DNA of 64,000 nt from Punctularia strigosozonata HHB-11173 SS5 (Eukaryota > Basidiomycota > Agaricomycetes > Corticiales > Punctulariaceae). The position numbers and the translations under genes were made by a program. How positions within the stretch are numbered: the stretch's first letter is position 1; the number at the start of each line of letters is the position of its first letter. Location: NCBI RefSeq assembly GCF_000264995.1, contig NW_006767436.1, forward strand, positions 1,047,089-1,111,088. Reading direction: 5' to 3'. This document shows, one piece after another, positions 34,886 through 46,285 of the stretch. The notes beneath the pieces are model-generated. The model saw only the letters and a list, made by a program, of their open reading frames with translations, did no database searches and was not told where the DNA came from.

Positions 34886-37127
34886 TCACCATTTCAACCT
34901 ATCGGGTCTGAAGAGGTGGAAAAGCACGAGCCAGATTGCTATGATCACGCGGTTGGTTCTATGTCGGGCACCAGTGGTAAAACGACGTTGACACTTACTA
35001 AGCTCCATGTACGTGAAGAAGGAGAGTGCGCCACCTGCAGCGCCTCTCTTCACGAAGCGGATAACATCTACCCAGAGCTTCATGTCTTTTGGCGTCGGTC
35101 GTGCGTCTTTATCCATGAGCAGAGTGAGAAGGATCCGAGTATCTGTAGATTGACACAACGGCTAAGAATTTCTTCCAGGCGTTCTTGCACAGAACCTACA
35201 TATTCCTATGTGACTATGCGCACACACTGTCAGAAGGATGCCCATTCTATAATATTGTTTACTCACAAATGTCCAACAGTGCCTACGGAAGTCGATCAGA
35301 ATCACTGACAGTCATTTCGTTGCCTTGCGCTGCTTACCTATGGCATTAACGTAAGAGCTATTCGTCATCAGTACAGACCAGTCCTCTGTCTATCGAACTG
35401 ATGTCAACATTGTCGTACTACGGACGAGTGACATACGCTGAAATTTTGCAGGTACAGGTTGGGCCGCTAAACATTACGATGTTCAGTTTTGACGATATAG
35501 CGTCAAGGATTGCTTCCTCCACATACTTCGTATCCTTCTGGGAAGAGGTCGCTTGGCAGGAAGTCAACATCGGGTTTCTTGAACCCGGTAGCGAGGACGA
35601 CGAGGTCCGCGTCGATGACCTTCTCTTCGCCTGGATCATTGGGCTTCGACTGGCGACCACGAACATTCACCAAAACACCAGACGAAGTGAGACGCTTGGT
35701 GTCTCCTCGGATATAGTCACAGCGACCTTGACGGACGTGATCCAAGAATTCATCGTTCACAATTGGGGTGCCTTCGTATATGCCACGGTGCGCGGGTGAC
35801 AAATCTTCGACGCCGTAGTAATGCCATTTGCGTAGGAAGGTCTCCCATAATATACTGAGGGGCATCTCTCGGCCAAACGGTTGCGCTGAGATGGACGTAT
35901 CGACGACGATATTCCTCGGGATGATCCACTGGAATGGACATCACCAAGCGACAACGAAACAGAGTTAGGCACTAACCTTATCATCACGAGCCACGATGAC
36001 CGCGTGTTTCGCTGCTTTAGACAGGGCGGTCTCTACAGCCTCCACGCCGCTCGCCCCCGATCCGATAACAACCACGTTCTTACCAGACAGCTCGATCTCA
36101 TCGAGTTCACTAGAATGGATGACAGGGCCACCAAATGTCTCTTCGTGCGACTCTTTCTCGTTGTCCGCACCTTCCGATTTCGGCATCCCGGGAAATCCGA
36201 CACGCATCGGTTCCCCGCAAGTACCCACAGTGACTATGACTGCGTCGAAGGGCCCATCTGAACCGTCATTGATGAGCCAACGTGCATGTCCAAGTTTCTG
36301 GGGGTCAGCATCGTCCTCCGAGACGTTGCATTGCTTCGGTGACGCCCGTTCAATCTTGATAACTTTCGTCTTGTAGACATGTCATCAAGCAGTAGCTCCG
36401 ACGTCGAATTTGTAAGGCTTACCTTCAACTTTGTCCGCGATTCAAGTTTGTACTCCTTCCAAATACGCTCGATTTCTACAAGGGTCCTGTAAATTCGTGC
36501 AAGCTTCAGGGGAGCGAAAGGCGAGTCTTACCCCCAAGAATCTCGTCCCGGTGCGGGAATGATTTCGACCATACTACGGCTGGGTGGAATCGGTAAATTA
36601 ACGAGTTGAGCTGGAGTCCGGATGTCGAGTTGACGTGCGACCATATGCCACCCACGCGGTCATTAGCTAGGTGCGAATCAATGAGCCAGACACGCGTGCA
36701 TGAGCCAAAGGAGTACACACAATCGTATATGACCACCTCGAAGCCATGTGCAATCGCATGTCTACACATCGGCTTAGTCTAGTTCAATCCACTGACTGCG
36801 AGGCTTACGCTGCTGAAGAGACGCCGGTGAGTCCTGCCCCAATCACAGCGACTCTTCCTCTGGGATTCGGGAGCGGGTCGGCAGATTTAGGTGGTGTCTA
36901 ATGGAGTTGACGGTCAGTCATGCACGACTCATCATGTGCCAAAAGCCTACGGGTTTGAAGATCGCAACGATGATCCTCTGTATGAGAATATACCACATAT
37001 CGAAGAAAACCTCGATTATGCGGAAAGGCGAGAGCAGACGTGCATATCGACCACTCTTCGCATGTCGGCTTGACCGACTGATATTATCCTTCAGGCTTTG
37101 GCGAAGTTTCTGTTCCACAACCGCCAT
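34886..37127 (-). CDS. Flavin-containing monooxygenase, membrane-anchored
   Basis: FMOs use FAD and NADPH to oxygenate N or S atoms, or ketones. The first exon from the ATG at 37127 holds a membrane segment (MWYILIQRIIVAIFKP). A phase-0 intron (GTAGGC...CATTAG) joins it to TPPKSADPLPNPRGRVAVIG, giving the FAD motif GAGLTGVSSA. Next come GGIWSHVNSTSGLQLNSLIY and RFHPAVVWSKSFPHRDEIL. The NADPH motif is NVVVIGSGASGVEAVETALS, and the ATGF element is in LVVLATGFKKPDVDFLP. The C-terminal part is spliced from RPNLYLQNFS, WSVLMTNSSYVNAIG and GTVGHF, then TRILLTLLMDKDARPTP. It ends with a second hydrophobic helix (IIAIWLVLFHLF) and the stop at 34886. Key glycines are intact, so it is probably active at the ER. 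Confidence 0.87.
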
Positions 37128-37474
37128 GATAGCGATGAAAGGGTTCGAGAGAGGATTCTGAATCTTCAGTGACCTCAAGTACGTTAAGAACCTCCCTACA
37201 CGTGTTTTTGTACTCCGAGATGATGTCATACTACATATGCTTCGCGTGGGGTTGGAGGCGGAGCATAGCCATCAATCAGGATTCAGCGCGCTGCGACTCG
37301 GGCATGGACGTTGGAAGCTTTTGGTTCAACGCAAACCCGCACTGCTGCCATCCGAAACTCCCATATGGCGCGCCGTAGCAAACCTGGGAGTGAGGAAGTT
37401 CAGACATGCCGCACGTGTGCAAATGGTAGGGTAGTACGCACCTGGTATACCAGGCAGAGCATGCTGGTGGCTTG

Positions 37475-37836
37475 TCAGTCCTGCTTGTCTTTGTTCGAAG
37501 CTGCTGGAGTGTGTTGGGATGACGGCGCTGTGTTTGTCGGCGGAGTTCGCTTCAGCTCGTGTACGACCCTAGGAAGACACCGTTACTGGCCACTGCCATA
37601 CGAAAGACCACAGCTTACCATTTCACGCTAGCCCAAAGACAAAGTTCAATCATCATCAAGACAAACAGGTGTATGTTGCCGCGAGTGAGAATGACCAGGG
37701 AGCCCAATATCGCTAGGAGGACGGCGAAGGCGACATCCAACACCAGGAGGAAAGTCGGATGAAGCGAGGAACCGGGCTTGAGAATGCCTGAAAGCGAGAA
37801 GTCTTCAGGATCTTCCGCAGAACCTGGTGTTTCCAT
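37475..37836 (-). CDS. PKR1: Pkr1-like V-ATPase assembly factor
   Basis: A small two-helix ER protein that helps V-ATPase assembly in yeast. The ATG at 37836 begins METPGSAEDPEDFSLSGILK. Two membrane segments follow: FLLVLDVAFAVLLAILGSLV and HLFVLMMIELCLWASVKW, separated by LTRGNI. A phase-2 intron (GTAAGC...TCCTAG) completes KWVVHELKRTPP, and the tail ends NKDKQD with TGA at 37475..37477. The length of about 100 residues and the ILTRGNIHLFVL linker match what I know of Pkr1. A longer frame begins with GTG at 37860, but the ATG is preferred. Confidence 0.75.
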
Positions 37837-38073
37837 CCCCTTCGTTGGTGCCGAAAGCACTGGTAATGGATGTCAGGTGCGACGCGTATTAGCGCTCGGC
37901 AGTCCGATAGTAGCGGACAATCACGCTTTATCACGCTTTTGTAACGTTTTGGCTGGCCTCACTGCCCGGTCACTGTGACGAGGCCCATGCGCAAACACCA
38001 ACTCCCTCCTTCAGGGGAGTCGGAATCGATTCAACGCTACATGACATGATGTACAATGATGGCAGCTTGTATT

Positions 38074-40320
38074 TCACCCGTATCTGGCGGCGCCTGCTTC
38101 TGAGAACCAATCATCTGTCCGAGCACTCTCCTCCGTTGAAGCGATATTGATGATCGTCGACTTGCTTTGAGAGTCTGTGACGCAATCGCTCGTTGTCAGC
38201 TTGAGTAAATGTCTGAGAGGAATATCCATACAAGCATGAAACGCTTCTACACCGTTTTCACGACCGATGCCGCTTTCCTTCATGCCGCCCCTAGCGATTA
38301 TCTTTGGTCACCGCAAACAAAACATGCACCTAAGAGTAGTTACCATGGAGAGCTAGGATCATTGCGATGATGGGTGTTCACCCAGACGACTCCAGCCTCG
38401 ATGTCTGCAGCAACGCGGTGTGCGCGGGACAAATCCGATGTCCAGATACCAGCACCGAGACCATATTTCGAATTGTTGGCCAAGGCAATTCCTTCATCCT
38501 CGCTCTGGTTGGCGGAAATACATCAGCCTTGCGTGGTCGCCTGGCAGTGTAATAGATAAGTCACCCCGAACCGCTTGACGACAACGACGGGGCCGAATAC
38601 TTCTTCCCGCCATAGTTCGTCTTCTACTTCGACATCGGATATGACCGTCGGCGGGAAAAACGCGCCTTGTTCAAATTGAAAGCCATCCAAGACCGAATTG
38701 CCACCGAGGCGCTCTCCTCCAGTGAGAATCTGCCCATTCCCGGTTGCTTTAAAGCGTCGGACCATGGCTTCAATTCGAGACAGATGATGGACCGAAATCA
38801 CCGTTCCCATAGATGACGCTGGGTTGAGAGCTGATATATAAAAACACAGTCAGCAACCTTGCTTTCTGCGTTGAACGACCCGCGCACGATCGCCCATTCT
38901 TCTCCGAACGCTCTCGGTTTTCTCCAAGAAACGATCCAGGAATTCATTGTAGATACCCGCTTGCACAATGATTCGAGTTCCGGAGACGCATGTCTGACCC
39001 GAGGCGATGAAGGACGCGAACGCTGCCCCGTTAACAGCGTTGTCAATATGGGCGTCGTCGAAGACCACGATTGGTGCCTGGGTGGCGGGGTCAGAGAGGG
39101 GACGCCAAACGAAATAGCAGTTGGCCGACCTTGCCTCCCAATTCCGCAGTATATGAAGCCAAGTTACGGCCTACAATGCCACCTAACGCACGACCTGTAC
39201 TCGTGCCAGCCTGACGGTTGTTTGTCACGATTCATAAACGGGGAGCAAGTGGACTCAATGAAACTCACTGTTATGTCAACTTTGCGGATGGACGGATGAG
39301 ATACTAATTCATTTCCGACTGTTGCGCCGCGGCCTGGAAGAACTGACAAGACACCGGCCGGGACTGCAAAGTTCCAATCACTTATTGAGCGCCGACAGAT
39401 TTTCGACGAACCGAGATTAACTCACGACCAGCTTCTTCAGCAAGCGCAGCAAACTCGAGCAAGGTGATTGGCGCAAGCTGTCTTTACATGAGCCGTTTTC
39501 ACTCAGAGCGGATACCATGCCTGACATACTTCCGAAGGTTTTACTATCACACTGTTGCCAGCGGCTACGGCGGGTGCGATCTTCTTGAGCGCTATCAAGA
39601 GTGGGTGATTGAATGGCTGATAAACACATCAATTGATCATCACAATCACCCGAACAGAGCATCGACAATCGTACGGTAATTTGGGCTACGACACCAAGAG
39701 GGATGCGCTGAACGTAATTCAACAATTTCCCTTGTGTAGGGGCGACGGTCGCTTCATGTGTACGTAGCAGGGCAGCGTAGTAGTCTCTGATAGGAACGTG
39801 GTCATGCGACTGTCACCGGAAGGAACATCTAGGCTTACAGCCATTCAGGCAATCTCCGTAGTTGTGCGTTCATCTCGCGGATGGTCCTGCCCGTTTGCAG
39901 GGTTTCGATTCTAGCAAGGTCTGGAACGCGCGATTCAAGCGCTCTGGCAATGTTTGACAAGATACGGGAGCGATAGACTGCTGGTGATCTACTCCATTGG
40001 CCTGCCTTATACACGTCTTCGGCATTTACTACCGCTTTCACGACATCGGAGGGAGATGCGGAATCAACACTGATGAGACGTACTCAGAGAGCGGTCTCAG
40101 GTAGTAGGATTGTCACCTACACGCAAAGTTCATCGCCGGTCGCTGGGTTGAGGACTGGGATTCTGGATGAAGATATTGAGTATGACCAGGGTATAAGGAA
40201 GGAGATCTCAGAGGTTACGGGTATCGTACGTACCGTTCGCTGTGTCCCGACGAAGCTCCTGTCATATGAGGGCCATAGCGTGAGCGCACGCTCAAGCGGG
40301 CCAAAGCCGATTCCGCGCAT
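38074..40320 (-). CDS. Aldehyde dehydrogenase (NAD(P)+ dependent)
   Basis: It oxidises an aldehyde to an acid. The chosen ATG at 40320 leads to FLIPWSYSISSSRIPVLNPA. Domain signs in order: VNAEDVYKAGQWSRSPAVYR, RIETLQTGRTIREM, YVQRIPLGVVAQI, the general base Glu in TAELGGK, and the catalytic Cys in SGQTCVSGTRIIVQAG. Then come ERLGGNSVLDGFQFEQGAFF and WREEVFGPVVVVKRFG. The last exons have GGMKESGIGRENGVEAF and, after an intron, SQSKSTIINIA...DDWFSEAGAARYG, stopping at 38074. About ten introns are present. Catalytic Cys and Glu are both present. It resembles betaine-aldehyde or aminobutyraldehyde dehydrogenases by general wording, but the substrate cannot be read from the sequence. The start is less certain than the rest. 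Confidence 0.88.
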
Positions 40321-40763
40321 ATGAAACGCGTTGGCTGCATGAATCACTGATCAGGCCTCAGGCTTCAGGGGGCCGGTCAGCATTGGGCTAACCTTAACCC
40401 TCCCCAGGGATGCTTTCCACGTGATCGCGATTGATCGCAGTTGAATGGCATGTCTGCAAGGTTTATGGACGCGTTTTTGCTGGAGGCACGCGTGGATAGA
40501 AGATATATTGCACCAACAAACGTTCTTCTCGGAGAAACTGAAACCCGATACGCTGGTCGGTCACATTCCAGCTTCCTCGCAGGCAAAGCCATACATCACG
40601 TGGACCACAGTTGCATGTGGCTGAACCGCTCAACGCGAGTCTGGAGGCTCGTTGATCTTCACCTTTACTCTACCTCTTCGGTAACCTCACTTTGGTGCCC
40701 GAAGGACGACGTGAAATAACCGGAACACTCCGTCTATTACTGGTGAACTCAAGTTATATCACC
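40321..40763. other. Divergent promoter region between ALDH and RCC1
   Basis: About 440 bases. A plus-strand ORF at 40441..40719 has no family resemblance. No defined motif. Confidence 0.45.
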
Positions 40764-42543
40764 ATGCCGCCACGATCTACTCGTGCTGCTGCAACAAAAC
40801 CAGCCGTGAACGGCACCTCCACCACCGAAGCTGCTCCACGCAGCAGGAGCAGAGGGGCCAAGCGCTCATCCTCTCCTATCGCTGAGAAGGAGGCTCCTCC
40901 GCCTAGTAAACGCTCTCGAACCGCGAAGAAGGAGGTAGAGAGCAAACCCGAAAAGCCTGTGGCGCGCGCCAACAGCAGAAAGAAAGTCGCTGCCAACACC
41001 GCTACCAAAGCGCCAGCCAAGAAGGCCGCAACTGTCAAAGTCAGTGCCGGAAAGGTATCACGCAGAACTGAATCGCATCCTATCAATGGACTCCCTGCCG
41101 TACCGGAGCACACGCGACCGGCGCCGATCCTTTTCGGTTGGGGTGCGGGCAATTTCGGTCAGCTAGGCATGGGTAGCGAACTCCTGGGCGACTACGACAA
41201 GCCGAAGAAGAATCCGTGGGTAACGGAGAAAGTTGAGGATGGTGCATTCGGTTCTGAGGACGCCGGTTTGGAAACTATCGCTGCTGGGGGCATGCATACT
41301 CTCTTAGTGGACGAGAGGGGGACTGTAAGCAAGAACACTCGTTGTATCGACAGAAGGGCCTTCTCTGATTCATTCCCTTACATAGGTTTGGACATGTGGC
41401 GTCAATGACGAAGGCGCACTGGGCCGGGTGACCGTCGGTGTTCCGAACCCCGACAAGGAAGGGGAGTTCTTGGACGTCGACGAGCTCACCGCCGTCCCGC
41501 ATCCAGTGCAATCGCTGGTCGACGAAGACTTTCGCGCTGTCAGAGTCGCAGCAGGCGACAGCGTGTCCGCAGCAATCAGTTCTACCGGAGAATTGCGCGT
41601 CTGGGGTTCTTTCCGAGTACGTTGGTTTGTTACGACAGCGACTATCCTGCTTATATGATCCGATTTGCAGGGCAACCAAGGTGCACTTGGATTCTCCAAT
41701 GAGCAGCAGCGCCAGTTTCAACCGGCTGCTATCTTGAATCTGCACAATCGCGCTGCAGACCAGCACCCCGAGAAATTTGTCTCGGTTGCCGCTGGAAACA
41801 ACCATCTGGTAATCCTGACCACGCATGGGCACATATACACTCTTGGCGCTGGGGAGGAGGGCCAACTCGGGCGCAAGGTTATCGAGCGTCGGAAAATCCA
41901 CGGGACAGCTCCGGAGCGCATCATATTGGGTACACGGACGCGTAAAGCGGTGGTTGTTGGTGCTGGCAACAACCATTCTTTTGCTGTCGACCAGACAGGC
42001 GACGTCTGGGCCTGGGGACTCAACACAAAAGGCCAAACCGGTACCGGTTACCGCCATTCCGGCATCGACGGAGAAGTTCACGTTCCGAAGCGAGTCATTG
42101 GACTCAGCAAGGAAGAGCTCGGGGGTGATACAGTTGTAGAGATCGTCGGAGGCGACCATCACACATTGTTCCTCACCTCAAACGGGAAGGTTTATGCTTG
42201 TGGTCGTTCCAATGACGGTCAGCTCGGCTTGGCGGATGACGATCCAGCTTTCGAGGATCGAGAGTTTGAAGATTTTCTCCCTACGCCAGCTTTGGTGACC
42301 TTCCCTGATGCGGAGGACCCCGTCGCCCATATCTCCGCAGGCACCCACAACAATCTGGCCGTGACTGCTGGTGGCGCCCTTTACGCGTGGGGAGCACAGA
42401 CGCAAGGGGAGCTTGGTGTCGGCGAGGATGTCGAAGCTAAAACGCCGAAAGTTGTTGTTCGCAAAGAAGGCGGCTCGTGGGCTGCGATAGTTGCAGCGTG
42501 TGGCGGTCAACATACGTTGGCATTGCTGAGGAAGAAGAACTAG
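40764..42543 (+). CDS. SRM1: RCC1-type guanine nucleotide exchange factor for Ran (SRM1/PIM1)
   Basis: Chromatin-bound exchange factor that loads Ran with GTP. The ATG at 40764 (CACCATG) begins a Lys/Arg/Ala-rich tail with nuclear signals (PPPSKRSRTAKK). Then come the beta-propeller repeats: FGWGAGNFGQLGMGS, TLLVDERGTVWTCGVNDEGA, GELRVWGSFRGNQGALG, HIYTLGAGEEGQLGRKV, DVWAWGLNTKGQTGTG, KVYACGRSNDGQLGLAD and ALYAWGAQTQGELGVG, ending HTLALLRKKN at 42543. These seven blades match full-length RCC1. Two short introns are clear: near 41321..41384, phase 0, joining GT to VWTCG; and near 41617..41670, in front of GNQGALG. Intact. Confidence 0.92.
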
Positions 42544-42691
42544 CCCAGTCGCCTGGACATGCTGTTTATCTGACCGTCTTATTGTGGGGTCTTTCACCTT
42601 AGCTGCCTAGCTGTACCAAACACGGGCCGTAGTTACCTGTCGTGCGTAGTTGCATATTAATATTACTCGTTTCTTACGCAGACGACCGTCC

Positions 42692-43069
42692 ATGTTGTTC
42701 GTGCTTGTACCTCTCCTACGGAATTTCGTGCGTGTTTCATCCATTTTTATCCCTTAACCTTCTTTCCACGTCCCACTCGGTGCCCCTTATTGTATTCCTC
42801 TTTGTTCCGTGTAGGACCCTGCTGTGCCTGTTGCTGGTGTGCTCGCACCGCCGACGCTGGAGGACACGAGGGATGAGCGTCAGCGGGCCTTCTGGGAGGT
42901 CACGCAGGAGAGCGTCGATCGGTTCCTGCCGGGCATGATCGACGAGAGCGCTCTTCCCATCGCCGCCTCCGCCTCCGCCTCCGCCTCCCCCGCCCCTGCC
43001 GATCCAGCTACTCATGATCAGCACCTGGTTGAGGTCCAATGTGCCGAAGTGCCAGCCGCAGCGTCGTGA
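42692..43069 (+). CDS. Small hypothetical protein with Ala/Ser/Pro tract
   Basis: A tentative two-exon gene. Exon 1 (42692..42727) gives a hydrophobic start MLFVLVPLLRNF and meets a GTGCGT donor. An acceptor GTGTAG at 42814 leads in phase to DPAVPVAGVLAPPTLEDTRD and AFWEVTQESVDRFLPGMID. A run of Ala/Ser encoded by GCCTCC repeats follows, ending VPAAAS at 43069. About 97 residues. The middle part looks like real protein; the start is uncertain. No family recognised. Confidence 0.35.
42965..42988. repeat. (GCCTCC)4 hexanucleotide repeat
   Basis: Four exact hexamers, coding for alternating Ala/Ser in the small hypothetical protein if that gene is real. Confidence 0.85.
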
Positions 43070-43466
43070 TGTATTCCTGACCGTTCTCTCTGCTCGTATT
43101 GGACTCAGCATTGTGCGCGTAGAGTATACGCGAAGTAAACAACGCTCATACAACTCATATCTCACAGAGTGTACATCTTTAGGAAACGCTCGAAGAAGCT
43201 CCTGGTTTGGAAGACGTGTTTTTTGATGTCTTCAAGACATCTTCTTCTCCTACTGAAGTTGCGATGGCGAAGCAAGCGAAGGTGAATGCGTGGGGCACCC
43301 GCCAATTTTTCAGTGTCAAATGCATTAGGTATCATCATTGTGAGCGATGTATGAGCTACAGCAACGACAATGGCAGATGTTTGCTATATACGTCTTTCTA
43401 TCCCAGTAAAACTGCAACACTCCGTAGAAGTACCACATCATCAACGTCTATCACTAATGTCGTGCT

Positions 43467-45951
43467 TTACGACTGCCTCGTCAAGTCACTCTTTGAACGT
43501 ATGCGTTCCCCATAAATGTACAGGAATACCGAGAATGGAATACCGAGAACGATCGCTGGATTTTGGTTAATCTGAAGGATTCTGACACCAGTCATAGTGG
43601 GACATACCGAGACCGCCGAGTAGGCTGTTACCTCCACCGTTTCCTAGCGCGTTGAACATTTGCGTAGCAAACAAAGGGAAAATGAAGCCAAAAAGTGAGC
43701 GAACGACTAAGACGGGGAAAAAGTCAGTGCTCGAAGTAATTCCGAACGAGGCCTTCATTACGCACCCGAGGCAGCCGCCAAGGCACTCGCAGCATACACG
43801 AAGGAGTCGACCAGGTAAAGTTGAATAGGAAGGCTACGCAAGATGTTGATCACAATTCCCGAAAGTTGAGAGATCCACTCACAAGGTCATCATGAGACCG
43901 AAACCAAAGATACCTGAGCACGGATATGAGCTTGGTTTGGCAATGAATACAAACATGCATACCAGTTCCGATGATTGGCATCATGAAATGGACTTTGGCT
44001 TGAGCAGACCAACCATACCAGCTTTATCATTGGCATTAGGGAAATCGAGCTCCGAAGACAGAGACGATGAACTTACAAAATGCCGATTGGGACGATAATG
44101 GCGCCAGCTATGAGCGTGGGCAGCCGCATTTCGGGTTTGGCCTTCCCGCCGTTCTTCGCGGCTGACTGCATATGTTCACCAATAAAAATAGCTCGCATCG
44201 GCAGAATATAGCACATACGTTATGATAAAGGGTGTTTCCCACTTTACCTCCAATAGCGGTTGCAAGGCAGAATCCTAGTCCGAGGCCGAGGTAGGCAATG
44301 CCTGCTGCGCCGGTACTGAACCCGTACTCAATCTCGAATATGTCTTGAACGGTTCAGTGGCTTTCCGGACAGATAATGACCGAACACATACCTGGGAACG
44401 TCGCTGTATGATTTCGAAACATTAGGTATAGCAAACGAAGCTCACGATAACCGAGACATACCGAACATGAGGTAGTAAATTCCGTAATTACTGCAGCAAG
44501 TGTAATGAATATCCGACCGCTGCAGGAGGAACATAGAGAGCTTACAGGCCCATGTACATGCTCAGCAAGAGACAGACGTAGCTGCGAGTCAGCAGAATGA
44601 ATGGCCGAGTGAGGTTGAGCCAGAGAACGTGTATTTTACTGCCGTGTTGTGTCTGAAGATGCGGGTGTCGTTTGGCTGCCTCTTCTGGGTTTCCGGAGCG
44701 AGCCGCCAGGCGCATACGGATCACGGGAGCATATGTTTCTCGCAGGAACGGGATACCGATTGCTGCACCAAGGCCACACAAGCAAGCTATAATTTTGAAT
44801 ACCCATCTAACATACACATTCAGACTTTATTATCGATCATCAGGAAAAATAGCACAAACGGAAAGCCAATGTTCTGGGCAACATAACCTCCAATTAAGGG
44901 TCCTGGACGAGCTAGTATGAGATGGACAATAGTACTGAATGTTTGAGACCTTACCGATAGCAGGCCCAATTAGAGGACCCAAGGTATAGGCCGCCATGGC
45001 CCCGGCACGGTCTTTTTCAGAGAACATATCACTAACAGAACCCCCACCCACGGCGATTGGAGCACTCCCGGCAAATCCAGCTGCGTGTATATGAGCACCT
45101 TGCCAGCGACGGATATCCGTAGGTCGTACCAAGAAACCGGAGTCCGATCAAACTACCCGTAGTCGGTGCGTATGCACAGCCGAGATTAAAACATAGGAAA
45201 AAGAGATTTCCTATATGTAGGACCTTTGGGGAGGGGTAAGTCGTGATCTACGGGCAGCAATACGGGTTACGATGACGAACCCAGGTCCTTCCGTACATCT
45301 CGGATACTGGGGCTAAAATCTGTGCGATTGCATTGTGAGCACGGTGTACACAATACAGGAGCTATTAGGCACACCAGAGGTCCTATGGCGAATGACCTGA
45401 AATAAGCCAGCGGTTGATTTAGTGCGGCCAAGGGGACGATATGAACTGAATGCTCGAATTGCTCACAGAAGGAATATGCTGAGAGTCATGGCGATGATAG
45501 TCGAACTAGTGATATTGTAATGTGAGGCTATCGCCGGCAGACCAGGAGCCTATTCACGCAAATAAATAAAACAAACCGCAAACGAGAGATGAAGTCTGAC
45601 CATCATAGAACTGGCAAGTGGGCTGACAAATGTATAATACGATACGATGGTCGTCGCAATGACCTTCCTGCTAGAGGACCAGTTCCTCGGGTTACGAGGG
45701 TCGTGCTGCCAATCGTCTTCAAGTCGTTCGTAAACCTTGGTGCTGTTAGATTTTGGCGCACATAACCATGCGAGGACCGAAGGACCTACCGATTCCGCCT
45801 TGTCTTCTGGTACGGCATCCTCGCCTTCGCCTTTCCTCAAAGAAGGAGGGGTTGCAGCGGCACCTGTTGACCGGACGTCTGCTGGTTCTGCCTGAGTGGT
45901 AGACGAAGTCGCCGTTTTCTGAACATCAGGAGAGTGCTCTCTGGAAGGCAT
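43467..45951 (-). CDS. Major facilitator superfamily drug/polyamine:H+ antiporter (DHA1 type)
   Basis: A 12-helix membrane exporter. The ATG at 45951 begins a hydrophilic tail, with the family's entry motif DWQHDPRNPRNWSSSRKV followed by IATTIVSYYTFVSPLASSM. Later exons show FAGSAPIAVGGGSVSDMFS with EKDRAGAMAAYTLGPLIGPA, the antiporter motif C region. Then come GLGAAIGIPFLRETYAPVIR and SYVCLLLSMYMGL. The last part is SLFGFIFPLFATQMFNALGN, joined by a phase-1 intron (GTATGT...ATCCAG) to AIVLGIPFSVFLYIYGERIR, ending LTRQS with TAA at 43467. At least nine introns. Fungal DHA1 members export drugs or polyamines; the substrate here is not known. Confidence 0.85.
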
Positions 45952-46285
45952 GGCGGGAGCGACGCTGCACGCTGACCCGCGGGGGAAAAGAGAGGAAGCA
46001 GCATCGATAGGTCAGTCTGAGTTCTTGAAGGTCAAAATCTCGTCATCCCTCTCGAGTCAATCGTCGGAGCGTAGGAATGTATGTAGCGCAGAGCACGGGG
46101 ACTTGGCGGTCCGCGGCGTACGGCACACCACGGCACGGCCTAAGGGCCAATCAGCTGCCTGCCTTGGTACCAACAAAGTCCCCACCGTTGATTGTGTCCG
46201 TCTCACGGGGCTCATCTCCACGAGAAAACATATACATAATCGGCCCCGCTATATACATACGTGATACATATAGTTAGGTGTCTGC
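45952..46285. other. Promoter side of the MFS transporter
   Basis: About 330 bases between the MFS start and the PRP5 stop. TATA-like stretches lie near 46230..46270 but are far from the MFS start and may belong to the PRP5 3' end. Nothing else seen. Confidence 0.4.

Noticed and set aside
37837-37860. Upstream start for PKR1
   Set aside because: The codon is GTG; the ATG at 37836 gives the expected protein.
40754-41152. Minus-strand ORF opposite the RCC1 N-terminus
   Set aside because: A shadow of the Ala/Lys-rich coding sequence of RCC1; no family match and no splice sites.
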